Shown here: positions 19,861 through 29,241 of the stretch, in pieces
Layout of the letters: every line of letters starts with the position of its first letter
How positions within the stretch are numbered: the first letter of the stretch is position 1
NCBI GenBank assembly: GCA_049322695.1
Contig: JBMORW010000057.1
Coordinates: 98,170 to 162,169, forward strand
Direction: 5' to 3'
Length of the DNA: 64,000 bases
DNA from: CALGKJ01 sp049322695
Lineage (GTDB): Bacteria; Bacillota; Clostridia; Lutisporales; Lutisporaceae
Position numbers and translations under genes: made by a program
The notes under the pieces: generated by a model
What the model saw: the letters and a program-made list of their open reading frames with translations, nothing else
Database searches by the model: none
Told to the model about the DNA's origin: nothing

Positions 19861-21210
19861 CTATGTATTATTTCCGTTTATAACAAAATCACCTTCAATA
19901 TCAACTATCTGCCACATTTTGTTATTCTTAATGAGTCGGAATATCATGTTTTGGTTTTGTACCGGTATTGTTACAATGATAGAATCTGTGTTTTGCTGTG
20001 AGGTAAACTTCAGGGTGCCGATTTGAAGGTCTATAAGCCAGTCTCCATGAGAATCTTCATAAACAACTTCAAGTATTCTTTCTGTATCTATGAGCTTATT
20101 GCTAATATTTATCTCACTCAGTCTTTTTATAACATCATTACTTTCTTTATCTTCATCCCAAAGCATGTTCAATTTCAAAAAATGTTCCACCACAGCCTCG
20201 GCCTCATTGGGGTAATCACCGACATCAACACTTGCTGATATATATTCAAAATACTCTCCATTCCATTCATAATATCTCTTTACATCAAAGTACATTACAT
20301 CATAACTATATCTGCTCTGTACATACCCGTCGTAAATACCATCCTTTGTCGTTGAAGTAAGTATGTCGTAGCCAGCCCCTGTAGCAGAGGCGCTATAGGC
20401 TATCATATCAACACTGTCCTTATTCACTCTATATAGAGCAAATCCCTCCAAGCCTGCCCCATTAGATATAGTAGCTTCTATATACTTATTATCAGCTCCA
20501 CGCATTTTTACCAGATTGATATCATATACACCATACCCCTGGCCTTCAATCTGACCTATTTCCTGTAATTTATCCTCTGCCTCTCTCAAAATATATACCT
20601 TCAATGTACAGTATTCTTCACCAAATGCTATTATAACTTCCTGCTTTCCATCCAAGTCTATATCTTCTTTAAAGAATTTTACTGCTTTTTCATTGACATT
20701 GAGGAATTCAAAGTATTTTTTATATTCAGGCTGATTGATGCTGTTATCAGAAATATCTGTTTTGATACCGTTTAGAATGTAGCTAACCACGCTTTTATTT
20801 TTCTTGTCATTGGTGACATTTATACTTATTGCATTGCTTTCGTCCAATATTGTATAATCCCAATACCCATTTGCTTCAGAAATTGACTTAATTACCTTTT
20901 CGGCATATTCCGTCTTACTTATTTCGGACGGAAAAACCACATAAAATGTCGGATATGTTTTATTATCAGTCAGCTCAAGCTTGATTATCCTGATATTGTT
21001 GTTCTCTAATACTGACTTTACCGGGTGCTTCCAATTAGAAATATCGTCTACTATTATCATGTCCTCAGGCTTCTGGTTGCTGCTCTCTTCCAGCGACTCT
21101 TGTTCTGAAGATACTGCTGCTTGCTCATTGCTTTGACTGTTGTCAGCAATTTTACTACTGCAGCCTGGCAGCAGCAAACAGATTATTAATAAAAACACTA
21201 TTATTCTCAT
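19861..21210 (-). CDS. Secreted lipoprotein of unknown function
   Basis: A 449-residue protein with a lipoprotein signal peptide and lipobox LLPGC (Cys16). A Ser/Glu/Gln-rich linker (about 20-50) follows, then a large soluble region. The middle part (DIDLDGKQEVIIAFGEEYC) reads like an FG-GAP/VCBS-type repeat with an Asp-rich calcium-binding loop (DIDLDGKQE). The C-terminus has a small mixed alpha-beta domain. ATG follows AAGGAG. It would be anchored outside the membrane. No family name can be given. Confidence 0.8.
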   Translation of the reverse strand: MRIIVFLLIICLLLPGCSSKIADNSQSNEQAAVSSEQESLEESSNQKPEDMIIVDDISNWKHPVKSVLENNNIRIIKLELTDNKTYPTFYVVFPSEISKTEYAEKVIKSISEANGYWDYTILDESNAISINVTNDKKNKSVVSYILNGIKTDISDNSINQPEYKKYFEFLNVNEKAVKFFKEDIDLDGKQEVIIAFGEEYCTLKVYILREAEDKLQEIGQIEGQGYGVYDINLVKMRGADNKYIEATISNGAGLEGFALYRVNKDSVDMIAYSASATGAGYDILTSTTKDGIYDGYVQSRYSYDVMYFDVKRYYEWNGEYFEYISASVDVGDYPNEAEAVVEHFLKLNMLWDEDKESNDVIKRLSEINISNKLIDTERILEVVYEDSHGDWLIDLQIGTLKFTSQQNTDSIIVTIPVQNQNMIFRLIKNNKMWQIVDIEGDFVINGNNT

Positions 21211-21311
21211 AGTCTTAGTCTCCTTATAATCCGACTCTTTCCATAGTATACCAAATTATTAAGATATTGAGAATAATATCTTTTAGAATCTCGCTATTCG
21301 AATAATAGCAG

Positions 21312-21358
21312 AAGGGAGCTGCCTGTACATGCTTTTAATGAATATTCAGAGCTCCCTT
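21312..21358. terminator. Hairpin downstream of the GNAT gene
   Basis: A 9-bp perfect inverted repeat (AAGGGAGCT / AGCTCCCTT) with a 29-base loop lies between the GNAT gene and the start of the lipoprotein gene. T-rich sequence follows on the plus side. The long loop makes it a modest candidate. Confidence 0.45.
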
Positions 21359-21373
21359 TTACTTTTTTGTGTT

Positions 21374-22255
21374 CTATTCCCAATATGTATATGCCGGAAT
21401 AGGGCTGAAGCCTATCTGATAATAAAACTGCTGTGATGAGCCTACATATGCCTGTTTTGCTCCAAGCAGCCCGCAGCGTTTTATACCCTCCAGTACTGCA
21501 GCCTTAGCCAGGCCCATTTTGCGGTAATCAGGGTCTGTCGCCACAGGCTCCACCAAAGCAAAGTCTGTGCTCCTGTCATACCACATTCCGCAGTATGATG
21601 CAAAATCCCCATTAGGAGCTACAACAGCAACACATAGGTTTAAGTCCAGATGCGGCCCCGACAGGCTTATTCTCCTTCGCTCTATCTGCTCCTCTGTTGT
21701 CGGAGGCTCACCCTCGTGGTTGAAGCCACGCCAAAGCACCTTGTTGTATTTATATAAGTCATAACTGTCGGCAAGGCTTGTTATTGTATAGCCCTCCGGA
21801 AGTGTGTAGCTGATTTTATCCACATCTATATCAAATACAGCATTATTCTCTTTGTCCCGTGTAGCCTTGAAGCCATGTCTTGCAGCTATACGCTGAAACT
21901 CTCGGTCACAATCAGCTATTACCAGCTTTAGCTGACCATCCTTGTGAAGACTGCTCTTAGCATATATTAGCATCTCTTCTTTTAGGAAGCTGTATTCCTT
22001 GTCAAACATGAAGTATGCATATCCAAGCTGGTCTTCATAGGTAGCTATTGCGACTATTCTGCCATCATCCTCCCATATCCCAATCTTTGATAAATTTTCC
22101 TTGTCATGAAAGGACAGCGAGAAATTCCATTCCCACCTTACCCAGTCAAAGGGCAGGGACATGCCGTCATCAATCCTTACAAGGAAATCTCTGACACGGT
22201 GAAAATCCTCAGTAAAACCGGGTTCACCGGTATATTGACGCTGTTTTATAGCCAT
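21374..22255 (-). CDS. GNAT-family N-acetyltransferase
   Basis: A 293-residue enzyme with two GNAT-like halves. The C-terminal half carries the acetyl-CoA binding pattern, here VATDPDYRKMGLAKAAVLEGIKR (split as VATDPDYRKMG and AKAAVLEG), about residues 230-255, followed by AYVGSSQQFYYQIGF. The N-terminal half resembles a degenerate acetyltransferase domain. ATG follows GGGGGAG. The acceptor substrate is not apparent from the sequence or neighbours. Confidence 0.88.
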   Translation of the reverse strand: MAIKQRQYTGEPGFTEDFHRVRDFLVRIDDGMSLPFDWVRWEWNFSLSFHDKENLSKIGIWEDDGRIVAIATYEDQLGYAYFMFDKEYSFLKEEMLIYAKSSLHKDGQLKLVIADCDREFQRIAARHGFKATRDKENNAVFDIDVDKISYTLPEGYTITSLADSYDLYKYNKVLWRGFNHEGEPPTTEEQIERRRISLSGPHLDLNLCVAVVAPNGDFASYCGMWYDRSTDFALVEPVATDPDYRKMGLAKAAVLEGIKRCGLLGAKQAYVGSSQQFYYQIGFSPIPAYTYWE

Positions 22256-22674
22256 TGCAACTCCCCCTTTTACAGCTATTATACTAATAAAATTTTTTGT
22301 GCACTATAATTATAGGTAAATTGAGAACAGAAAAATATATAAAGATTGTTTTTAAACATTTTTTACACATAAGTCCTTTACGGCATTTTGAAGGCTGATT
22401 CCTTTTTAGCTGTATTGCAGGCAGATTTAACTTGTTGAGTGTTTTTTGGATATTATCGATATAGAAACCTTTATCTTTCATTCCCGCTTCATTCAGGCAG
22501 AAAAAAGCGGACACTTTATCCCCTTTACTGAGTTTGAGCTGGTTGAAACAGTCATAAACAGTATATAGAATAATTTTTAAGTATTATATGAATATCCAAA
22601 TGCGTAATCCTGAAACCATTTTTGTGATGTACCCGTCTAAGCTTATGAGATAGTTTTAAAGGAGAGAAAACTTT

Positions 22675-23625
22675 ATGAAAACTAAGAAAATGCTCCTGGG
22701 ACTGATATTGGCTGCTGTGCTGGTATTGGGCTCAGCGCTGGGAATGGCTGATAACAGTGAAGCTGCACTAAAGGAAATAGTATATGGCTCCTTTAGCGGA
22801 ACAGTCAAGGAAATCGCAGAACTGGAATCAGAGGACGGCTCAAAAATAGTGCACGCAGAGAGATGGGATGGAGAAATAGCAGATATAATCATATCAAAGG
22901 ATACCTATGTAGTGGATGGAGCAGAGCTGGCCGTTGGCGCTTCCATAACAGCCTTCTATGATGCCGAAGCACCTATGATAATGATTTATCCTCCTCAATA
23001 CAGCGCACTTATAGTGGCAGTAACAGGGGAAAAAAATGCAAATGCGGTAGTTGACAGGTTTGATGAAGACCTGGTCAGCTCAGACAACTCCCTGAAGCTG
23101 ATACTGTCCAAGGATACACTTATAGTCACAAGAGATGGAGAAAAATATGAAGGTGAGCTATCCCATTGCAAGCTTCTGGTAATATACGGCATTACTACAA
23201 AAAGTATACCGGCACAGACAACCCCTGTGAAGATAGTTGTGCTGTCTGAAAAGACCACACTTCCGGATGTGTCTGCCATGGAAATAATAGTAAACGGCAA
23301 GGTGCTGGATGCCCCTGCAGCATATACCAACAAAAAAGGAACAGTCATGATACCGCTTCGTGCTGTAGCCGAAGCACTTGGCTATGATGTTCAATGGTAT
23401 GGAGAAACTAGGAGCGTCACACTTAGCAGTGAAATATCCATGACGATTGCGATAGACAGCTACTCCAATAAGGGAGCTGCCTCCATCCGACTGGGTACTG
23501 CTCCTGAGCTGACAGAGTCGAGAACCTTTGTACCACTCAGCTTTTTCAGAGATGTCCTGAACATGAACAACGCCTATGTTTTTGAAGGACAGATTGTAAT
23601 AGATAACGAAGAAAAAATGCAATAA
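22675..23625 (+). CDS. Secreted protein with copper-amine-oxidase-type domain
   Basis: A 316-residue exported protein. The signal peptide (residues 1-30, LILAAVLVLGSALGMA) is followed by an unassigned beta-rich region and a C-terminal copper amine oxidase N-terminal-like ('stalk') domain with VMIPLRAVAEALGYDVQWYG (about 222-241) and a TFVPLSFFRDVLNM repeat near the end. The domain is a cell-surface module in Clostridia and has no oxidase activity by itself. ATG follows GGAGAG. Its 3' end abuts a hydrolase that has lost its own 3' part. Confidence 0.88.
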   Translation: MKTKKMLLGLILAAVLVLGSALGMADNSEAALKEIVYGSFSGTVKEIAELESEDGSKIVHAERWDGEIADIIISKDTYVVDGAELAVGASITAFYDAEAPMIMIYPPQYSALIVAVTGEKNANAVVDRFDEDLVSSDNSLKLILSKDTLIVTRDGEKYEGELSHCKLLVIYGITTKSIPAQTTPVKIVVLSEKTTLPDVSAMEIIVNGKVLDAPAAYTNKKGTVMIPLRAVAEALGYDVQWYGETRSVTLSSEISMTIAIDSYSNKGAASIRLGTAPELTESRTFVPLSFFRDVLNMNNAYVFEGQIVIDNEEKMQ

Positions 23626-23962
23626 CCTGAGCTATAAATCCTCCGTAGGATTGCCCGACCAAAGCCGCCTTACTAAGATTCAGTTCTCTTATTAAGGCTG
23701 CTATACCGTCTGCCAGCTCGTTATTTGCATTATAGCCGTAAGGGTAGTCAAACATAAGCACCTTAAAGTCCTCTGCAAACCTTCTGGCATGATTGTACAG
23801 CAGGTCCGACATACCCAGACCTCCCACAAGAAGTACCAATGCCTTTTCTCCGCTGCCGGCCAGCCTGTATGTGAACTCTACTCCATTAATAAGCTTCATT
23901 TGCTTAGGAAAGAGCCTTTCAAACTCCACCATGTCCTGTTCAAAGCTCAACAATATATTCAC
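23626..23962 (-). pseudogene. Alpha/beta hydrolase truncated at the C-terminus
   Basis: The first ~112 residues of an alpha/beta-hydrolase are intact: oxyanion-type LVGGLGMSDLLYNHARRF, then the nucleophile elbow GQSYGG. Just after this elbow the frame runs into the antisense of the neighbouring secreted-protein gene at about 23625 and continues as meaningless sequence to 23546. The catalytic Asp and His are therefore missing and the product should be inactive. A deletion or insertion joined the two genes tail to tail. Confidence 0.75.
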
Positions 23963-24097
23963 CTCTTCAATTAAGATATATATCTTTTGTCACACTTATG
24001 ACATTATACGTGAGGTATTATAAGCTGCAGCTCATATCTGTCCATTGTGACAAGTATAGCTATTTTCATATAAACACCAACCTTCAAGAGCATAATA

Positions 24098-24138
24098 AAA
24101 CCTGACCACCGGGACTCTATGGTCCATTAGTCAGGTTT
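24098..24138. terminator. Probable bidirectional terminator
   Basis: AAACCTGAC pairs with GTCAGGTTT around a loop that itself contains a short GGGAC/GGTCC stem, with A-rich and T-rich flanks. It lies downstream of the TIR-Sel1 pseudogene. Confidence 0.6.
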
Positions 24139-24189
24139 CATATGCTTATCTGAATTTCTGTAATCACAATTAGATATTATTGCCTGCAA

Positions 24190-25016
24190 TTAATATATTC
24201 GCATTCTAACTAATTTATTAAGTGCTTCTTCATGCCCTCTGTCGGCAGCTTTTTTGTACCATTCAATTGCCTTCTTTTCATCACGCCCAATCCCTTCCCC
24301 CTTTTCATACATGAGTCCTACGATATATTGAGATTTTACATGGCCTTGCTCCGCAGCCTTTAAAAACATAAAATAAGCTTCAGCAAAATTTCTCTTGTTT
24401 ACTTGATCACAACCTAGCATGAATAAGTTCTCAATAATATGACCGGCTTTTGGTATCTCTTGTTTTAACGATATATTATTATCTGTTTTCCTTTTCTCTT
24501 CTTTCAATCTCGCTGCTTCTGCCGTTTTCCTCTTCTCCTCCTCCAGCCTCGCCGTTTCTGCCGCTTTCTTCTTTTCTTCTTCGTAATGCGGAGAATATTT
24601 TTCGTTAACATATTTCTTATCCAAAAACTTTTCTATTATCTCTACAAGCTATAATATATGCTGCTCCATTGGAGGTGTCAACGCATCAAGCCAGTGCTTT
24701 GAACTCAGGTAGTATTCCAATTCATTCGACGGGGTAATATTCTCAATTCTAAATGGAATTATTATTACACTATATTTTGTTGCGAGCTCCAACTCATTTG
24801 TAACTGGCCCTGATGTATTTGAATTATTGGAGAAAATTATTACCATGATTTTACTGTTCTTAATTGCTTCGTTATATATCCAGCATAGTTTTTCCCAGGT
24901 ATTACATTTCTAGGTGCTATCCAGCATCTTACTCTGTGCTGCTCCAGCATAGAACATACTGCATCTGCAACGCTTTTATCCTTAGAAGAATGTGAAATAA
25001 ATACATCATGAGCCAT
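24190..25016 (-). pseudogene. TIR domain-Sel1 repeat protein, frameshifted and nonsense-mutated
   Basis: The N-terminus HDVFISHSSKDKSVADAVC begins a TIR domain with the usual RCWIAPRNVIPGKNYAGYI block. A one-base loss near 24870 shifts the frame, after which the TIR continues (KNSKIMVIIFSNNS, then ELEYYLSSKHWLDAL). A TAG at about 24652 interrupts the reading before KFLDKKYVNEKYSPHYEEE, a charged coiled-coil repeat (EEEKRKTAEAARLKEEKRK) and Sel1-like repeats (AEQGHVKSQYIVGLMYEKGEG, ADRGHEEALNKLV). TIR-Sel1 fusions occur among bacterial NAD-consuming or signalling proteins. The original start is ATG 25016 after GGTGAGG. The product is not made in full. Confidence 0.85.
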
Positions 25017-25175
25017 AATATCCCTCACCTTTACCTCTATAATATATGTACAAAGCTACTATTTATAACTATTATAGTAGAATAGATCCTTATACCAGTC
25101 TCCAGAATTTTTGCAGTACCATTCTGCGCTAGCTGCAATGCTAAACCGATATCTTTTAGGTCTTGCAATATATTC

Positions 25176-26156
25176 TTACTGGAAAATATCTGCAAATCTG
25201 CTATGCTTCTTTATCTTATCCAGTTCCTCAAGATAAGTCAGTTCATTTAAGCATTCCGTGTTAAGCTCAACAGCTTTTATTAGAGCATCAATGGCTTCAT
25301 CCAGCATATCCAGCTTTGCATAGCAGTCGGCCTTATAGAAATAAGCCCAGGCATCCTCAGGATCAGTACTTATTATAGTATCGTAGTATACCAATGCATT
25401 TTTATAATCCTTCTGCTCAAATAATAAGTATGCCAATGAATAATAGGGTGATGTATTGGATCGGTCCTTTTTGCTTTGATTTATATACTCAGTAACTGCA
25501 TCAGCAATTCGATTCATTTCGCGATAGCTTGAAGTGATATAATATCTTGTACTCTCTTCATCCTCAGGCTTTATTTCACGGTACTTCTTAAAAAACTCAA
25601 CTGATTTTTCATAATTCTTCATATCGTAATAGGTCATAGCCTTTCCCCATATGGCTTCCGAAATATTAGACTGCTTTTCGAGTGCCATGTCGTAGTATTT
25701 TATGGCCTCTTCAGATTTTCCAAGCCCCCTCAGAGCATTGGCTTTATTGCATAGCTCAACAGCAGAATTCGGCATAATGGCCAATGCCTTATCAGCATAA
25801 TAATTTGCTGATTCGTTTTTATGCAGCATATGATAAGCCCAGCTAAGATTATTATTACTTTTTGATAGCAGCACATTAAGTAAATATAAACCCTCTTCTA
25901 TCCTATCCTTATTTTGAAATTTGACAACCACTGCATTCATTCTTTCTACACTTATATACTTATTATGTACAATCTCCTTGGCTAACTCAAAAGCGCTGTC
26001 AAATTCCTCCCTGTCAAGCATTTCGTGTATTTCATCCAGCTTTTCCTTTATTTCACCTGTATTAATAAAGTAATCAGCGATTTTTCTTTCAACTAAAAAA
26101 AATCCGCCAACAATAAAAGCAAATAATATGATAATTATCAATAGGGTTTTTTTCAT
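25176..26156 (-). CDS. Membrane-anchored TPR-repeat protein
   Basis: A 326-residue protein with one N-terminal membrane anchor (about residues 3-22, LLIIIILFAFIVGGFFLV). The rest is built of tetratricopeptide repeats, for example NKANALRGLGKSEEAIKYYD and FYKADCYAKLDMLDEAIDAL. TPR arrays are protein-protein interaction scaffolds, here probably outside the membrane. The start is ATG 26156 with GGAGAG; the upstream frame to 26171 overlaps that site. No enzymatic domain is present. Confidence 0.85.
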   Translation of the reverse strand: MKKTLLIIIILFAFIVGGFFLVERKIADYFINTGEIKEKLDEIHEMLDREEFDSAFELAKEIVHNKYISVERMNAVVVKFQNKDRIEEGLYLLNVLLSKSNNNLSWAYHMLHKNESANYYADKALAIMPNSAVELCNKANALRGLGKSEEAIKYYDMALEKQSNISEAIWGKAMTYYDMKNYEKSVEFFKKYREIKPEDEESTRYYITSSYREMNRIADAVTEYINQSKKDRSNTSPYYSLAYLLFEQKDYKNALVYYDTIISTDPEDAWAYFYKADCYAKLDMLDEAIDALIKAVELNTECLNELTYLEELDKIKKHSRFADIFQ

Positions 26157-26432
26157 AATCACTCTCTCCATATACTATTTTTTGGCTTTTCTGTATACTA
26201 CTGGTTAACCTTACTCTTCTGTTATTAGCCATATTTAGTTTTCATAAGTCAGTATTCTATATTATCCATAAAATTCCTGCATGCTTCCATTTTCTGACCA
26301 GATCAGTCTGTATCACGAGAGTTGATTGTTAGCTGCTGTCATACCGGGTCAAAGCAAAACCTGCCCGGATGGACTCATTTACCCGCCGGTCAGGTTATTG
26401 TACAGCATATCACATATAAAATTATCGTCCAG

Positions 26433-27287
26433 TTATATTTTATCAAAGTATCTTTCAAGACCTTCAGCAATCCCATGTACTATCTTAAGCCTGTATTCCT
26501 CTGTATTCAGCTTCCTGTCTTCCTCAGGGTTTGTCAAAAAACCCATTTCAATCAATGCCACAGGCACCTTTGACCAGTTGAACCCTGTCAAATCAGATCT
26601 GTAGTCAACCCCCCTGGAACTTCCTTCAGTGGCTAGTATCAGTTCATCCAGAATACAGCTTGCCAGCAGCTCACTTTTTTTATATATTTCCCTGGTATAT
26701 GAGCTATCCTCCGCAGGGCATAAAACAGATATTCCTGAGGTTTCAGACAGCTTATCCCCATCTGCATGTATCCTCAGAAAGACATCTGCATTTGAAGAGT
26801 TTGCAAGCTCTGCCCTTTCAATGTTGCTTATGTTTACCTTGTTTGTTTCCCTGGTCATGACAACGGCATATCCTCTTTTTTCCAACTCCTTTTTTAGGAG
26901 TAGAGACACCTCTAAATTTAACTGATATTCCGGTGTCTTAGTGACTATGCCTTTAGAGCCGGGAGACACCTTAGCCTTGAACTCCTTTGAATTTGGTGCC
27001 ACAGGCTCCTTGTCATTATTATGCTTGGCTTGATGTCCGGGGTCAATGCATATGATATAGACTTCGCTTGCCTGCTTTTCATCAATAGTAGAAGCACTGT
27101 CTTTTGGTTGAGCTTCCTTCCCTTGCTTCACACCAGATACCTGCTTCATAGTCTTATCAACCTTTTCAGTATGTTTATACATACCTGTTACAGTGCCTGT
27201 AAGCATGTACGAGACAGTGATATAGGAAATTATAAAAATCGGGAGTATAGCAAAGGGCAGCAGCAAAAAGAATTTCTTTATGTTCAT
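26433..27287 (-). CDS. N-acetylmuramoyl-L-alanine amidase (Amidase_3)
   Basis: A 284-residue exported cell-wall hydrolase. A signal-anchor (about 5-30) and a Lys/Ser-rich linker precede the zinc amidase domain (about 75-284). Zinc ligands are seen in IICIDPGHQ (His), LNLEVSLLLKKELEKRGY (Glu) and VFLRIHADG (His), with the catalytic Glu in VALIEMGFLTNPEED. It would cleave the lactyl-amide bond between glycan and peptide. It lies 39 bases downstream of the serine-protease gene and may be in its transcript. Confidence 0.92.
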   Translation of the reverse strand: MNIKKFFLLLPFAILPIFIISYITVSYMLTGTVTGMYKHTEKVDKTMKQVSGVKQGKEAQPKDSASTIDEKQASEVYIICIDPGHQAKHNNDKEPVAPNSKEFKAKVSPGSKGIVTKTPEYQLNLEVSLLLKKELEKRGYAVVMTRETNKVNISNIERAELANSSNADVFLRIHADGDKLSETSGISVLCPAEDSSYTREIYKKSELLASCILDELILATEGSSRGVDYRSDLTGFNWSKVPVALIEMGFLTNPEEDRKLNTEEYRLKIVHGIAEGLERYFDKI

Positions 27288-27326
27288 AGATACCTCACGT
27301 TCCTGTCAGATAGCTAGGACCTGTCC

Positions 27327-28373
27327 TTAATCCTCATAGCTCATTATAAACTCAATGTTGTACTTCTCAATCTCGCTGAGGTCAGACTCCTTGAACTCCG
27401 GATTTGGAATATACCAGCTTTTTAAATAGAAGTGCATAATGAGCTCCTCATTCTTGAACATATACCCGTGTCTTGCATAGATTTCATTCCTTGCCAGTCT
27501 CAACTCCCACTTAGAAAGGTCTGCAATATCCTCGTCGATAAGATGACGCTCATTGCTGAACGGCAGCACATAATCATTATCGCCTGTTGAAACGGTATTT
27601 GGATTAGACTTGCCGTTTTTTGCACTTTTTCTGACAATGGTTTCCATATAGTTCTTATCCCTATTGTTTATAGCAAAGTTAAAAAACTCTTGTACATTGT
27701 TGGAGGATACAGCAAAATTCAGGTTTTCTCCGTTTATTATTTTGAATGTGTTTATTCCGATCAGCTCACCTTTAGTATTGAGCAGCGCTCCGCCGGAGTT
27801 TCCTGCCGAAATGGGTGCCGTAGTTTGAATATAATCGATCCCCCCAATATTCCTCTTGCCTGATACTATCCCGTCTGAAACTGTATTTGTAATGCCATGA
27901 GGGCTGCCTATGGCAACTACTTTTTGTCCCTGCTTTGCCAGGTCCGAGTCCCCAAAAGGTATAAAGCCATGTACTTTATTGTCCTCCAGCTTTAAAAGTG
28001 CCAAATCATACTCTATATCATATGTAATCAGTGATGCCAGCTTTTTCTTGAACTCTCCTTCACTTACTTCAAAGTATGCATAGCATTTGTCCGGTGAGTC
28101 CGCAATAACATGATAGTTTGTTATTATATAGCCTTCACTGCTGACCACTACCCCTGAGCCCAAGGAGCTGCCGGCTTCTATGGTAGCGACATGAGCCTTG
28201 AGCTCCGCAAGCTCTTCTATGCTCATTTCCTTTCTCTCTGCAGTAGTCTCTGGTGCTTCTCCCCATATATCTATATTGAAATATCTCGGGAGCAGCAGAG
28301 CCATAGTAGCCGATGTAGCTGAAATCGCAATAATCCCCAATATTATCACGATGACCTTCAATGTCTTCGTCAT
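27327..28373 (-). CDS. Membrane-anchored trypsin-like serine protease with YARHG-type domain
   Basis: A 348-residue protein with an N-terminal membrane anchor (about 5-27) and an HtrA-like chymotrypsin domain (about 55-240). The catalytic residues appear as ITNYHVIAD (His), YDLALLKLED (Asp) and SAGNSGGALLNTKGE (Ser). There is no PDZ domain. The C-terminus instead carries a YARHG-type module (LARNEIYARHGYMFKNEEL), found on extracytoplasmic clostridial proteins. ATG follows GGGGG. Probable role is proteolysis or folding control at the cell surface. Confidence 0.9.
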   Translation of the reverse strand: MTKTLKVIVIILGIIAISATSATMALLLPRYFNIDIWGEAPETTAERKEMSIEELAELKAHVATIEAGSSLGSGVVVSSEGYIITNYHVIADSPDKCYAYFEVSEGEFKKKLASLITYDIEYDLALLKLEDNKVHGFIPFGDSDLAKQGQKVVAIGSPHGITNTVSDGIVSGKRNIGGIDYIQTTAPISAGNSGGALLNTKGELIGINTFKIINGENLNFAVSSNNVQEFFNFAINNRDKNYMETIVRKSAKNGKSNPNTVSTGDNDYVLPFSNERHLIDEDIADLSKWELRLARNEIYARHGYMFKNEELIMHFYLKSWYIPNPEFKESDLSEIEKYNIEFIMSYED

Positions 28374-28644
28374 GATAATCCCCCTGACACTTTATTTCTC
28401 TGCAGGTATATTTCTACAAATATTGCTGTATTCCTTGTTGGCGCGGAAATTCTTATCGGTAGGACACAGAACTGTTAGAAGACAGATAAAATATCCTCTT
28501 TTCGCTGTTTTTATATTGTAAGCCGTGAAAAAATAACCTTAAAAAAGAATCTGGCGAGGAATTAAATGGACTAACTTGCAATATATATAAATTGAAATGG
28601 TTTTATTAAAACATACTAACTATTTGGGAAATCGTCTTTATGTA

Positions 28645-28735
28645 CAATAGGATAAGCCTATTGCCGAGCATGTGACGGAAAACTCCGCTTTACTGAGGTG
28701 TAATACTAAAGAAATCAGCCTTTCTAAATGAAAGG
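28645..28735 (+). other. Possible structured mRNA leader
   Basis: About 130 bases upstream of a tiny gene there are three consecutive small hairpins: CAATAGG/CCTATTG with a five-base loop (28645-28663), CGGA/TCCG (28676-28687) and CCTTTC/GAAAGG (28719-28735). I could not match this to a known riboswitch consensus. The 400-base region from 28374 to 28773 holds no other gene. Confidence 0.35.
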
Positions 28736-28773
28736 AGCTTTCCTATGGATTTTACAAGAGGGAGGTGAATAGA

Positions 28774-28905
28774 ATGAAAAAAGTAATATCTCTACTTCTG
28801 GTATTGACTCTTTTGCTTTCTGCGACTGTAAGTGTATATGCTGCGTATGATATAGAAGACCCGAAAAGCGGTACAACTATACTAAAAGAAAAATCATACG
28901 AATAG
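28774..28905 (+). CDS. 43-residue secreted peptide precursor
   Basis: ATG at 28774 is preceded by GGGAGGTG. The product has a textbook signal peptide (MKKVISLLLVLTLLLSATVS, cleavage likely after VYA) and a mature part of only about 20 residues, rich in charged residues (DIEDPKSGTTILKEKSYE). It is a complete transcription unit with its own terminator. Size and build fit a secreted signalling or regulatory peptide, but the sequence has no family I recognise, and it could also be a stub of a larger secreted protein. Confidence 0.65.
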   Translation: MKKVISLLLVLTLLLSATVSVYAAYDIEDPKSGTTILKEKSYE

Positions 28906-28929
28906 TACCCTATAAGCAGGCATTATTTA

Positions 28930-28970
28930 AGGCTGCTGACATATAGAATATGTCTGCAGCCTGTTTTTTT
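28930..28970 (+). terminator. Strong intrinsic terminator
   Basis: AGGCTGCTGACATA pairs with TATGTCTGCAGCCT (one mismatch) and is followed by eight T after a G. It ends the transcript of the small secreted peptide. Confidence 0.85.
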
Positions 28971-29181
28971 TGGGTGGTTAGGGGATATGCTTTGAAGTAG
29001 GTTTTGGGTAGCTGGCATAAATATCTCACTAAGTTAGTTATTATTGTATTCAATAAATTATTCTGTTATCCTTATGTTACGTAAATTATTAATATGGCTA
29101 TAATCAAGTTAACGAGGAGATTTTATTACTTTTATTACTATAGTGATATACAACCGATACAAAATCATCGAGTAAAGAACT

Positions 29182-29209
29182 TTGTTAAAGCATGGATATA
29201 TATTATAAT
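29182..29209 (+). promoter_or_regulatory. Putative promoter of the restriction-modification operon
   Basis: TTGTTA (29182-29187) and a perfect TATAAT (29204-29209) are 16 bases apart, 33 bases upstream of the nuclease start. The rest of the 330-base gap after the previous terminator is AT-rich with nothing else recognisable. Confidence 0.5.
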
Positions 29210-29241
29210 TAATGTTAAGAGTGTGGAAAGGGGTTTTTTTG

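Noticed and set aside
22284..22578. Minus-strand frame of up to 97 codons with protein-like composition (KGDKVSAFFCLNEAGMKDKG)
   Set aside because: No start codon with a ribosome site, no family, and stops soon upstream; at most an old gene remnant. The 420-base gap holds nothing else supportable.
28640..28740. Cyclic di-GMP or other known riboswitch upstream of the small secreted peptide
   Set aside because: The conserved core sequences of GEMM-I, c-di-GMP-II, c-di-AMP, preQ1, fluoride and guanidine riboswitches are not present.
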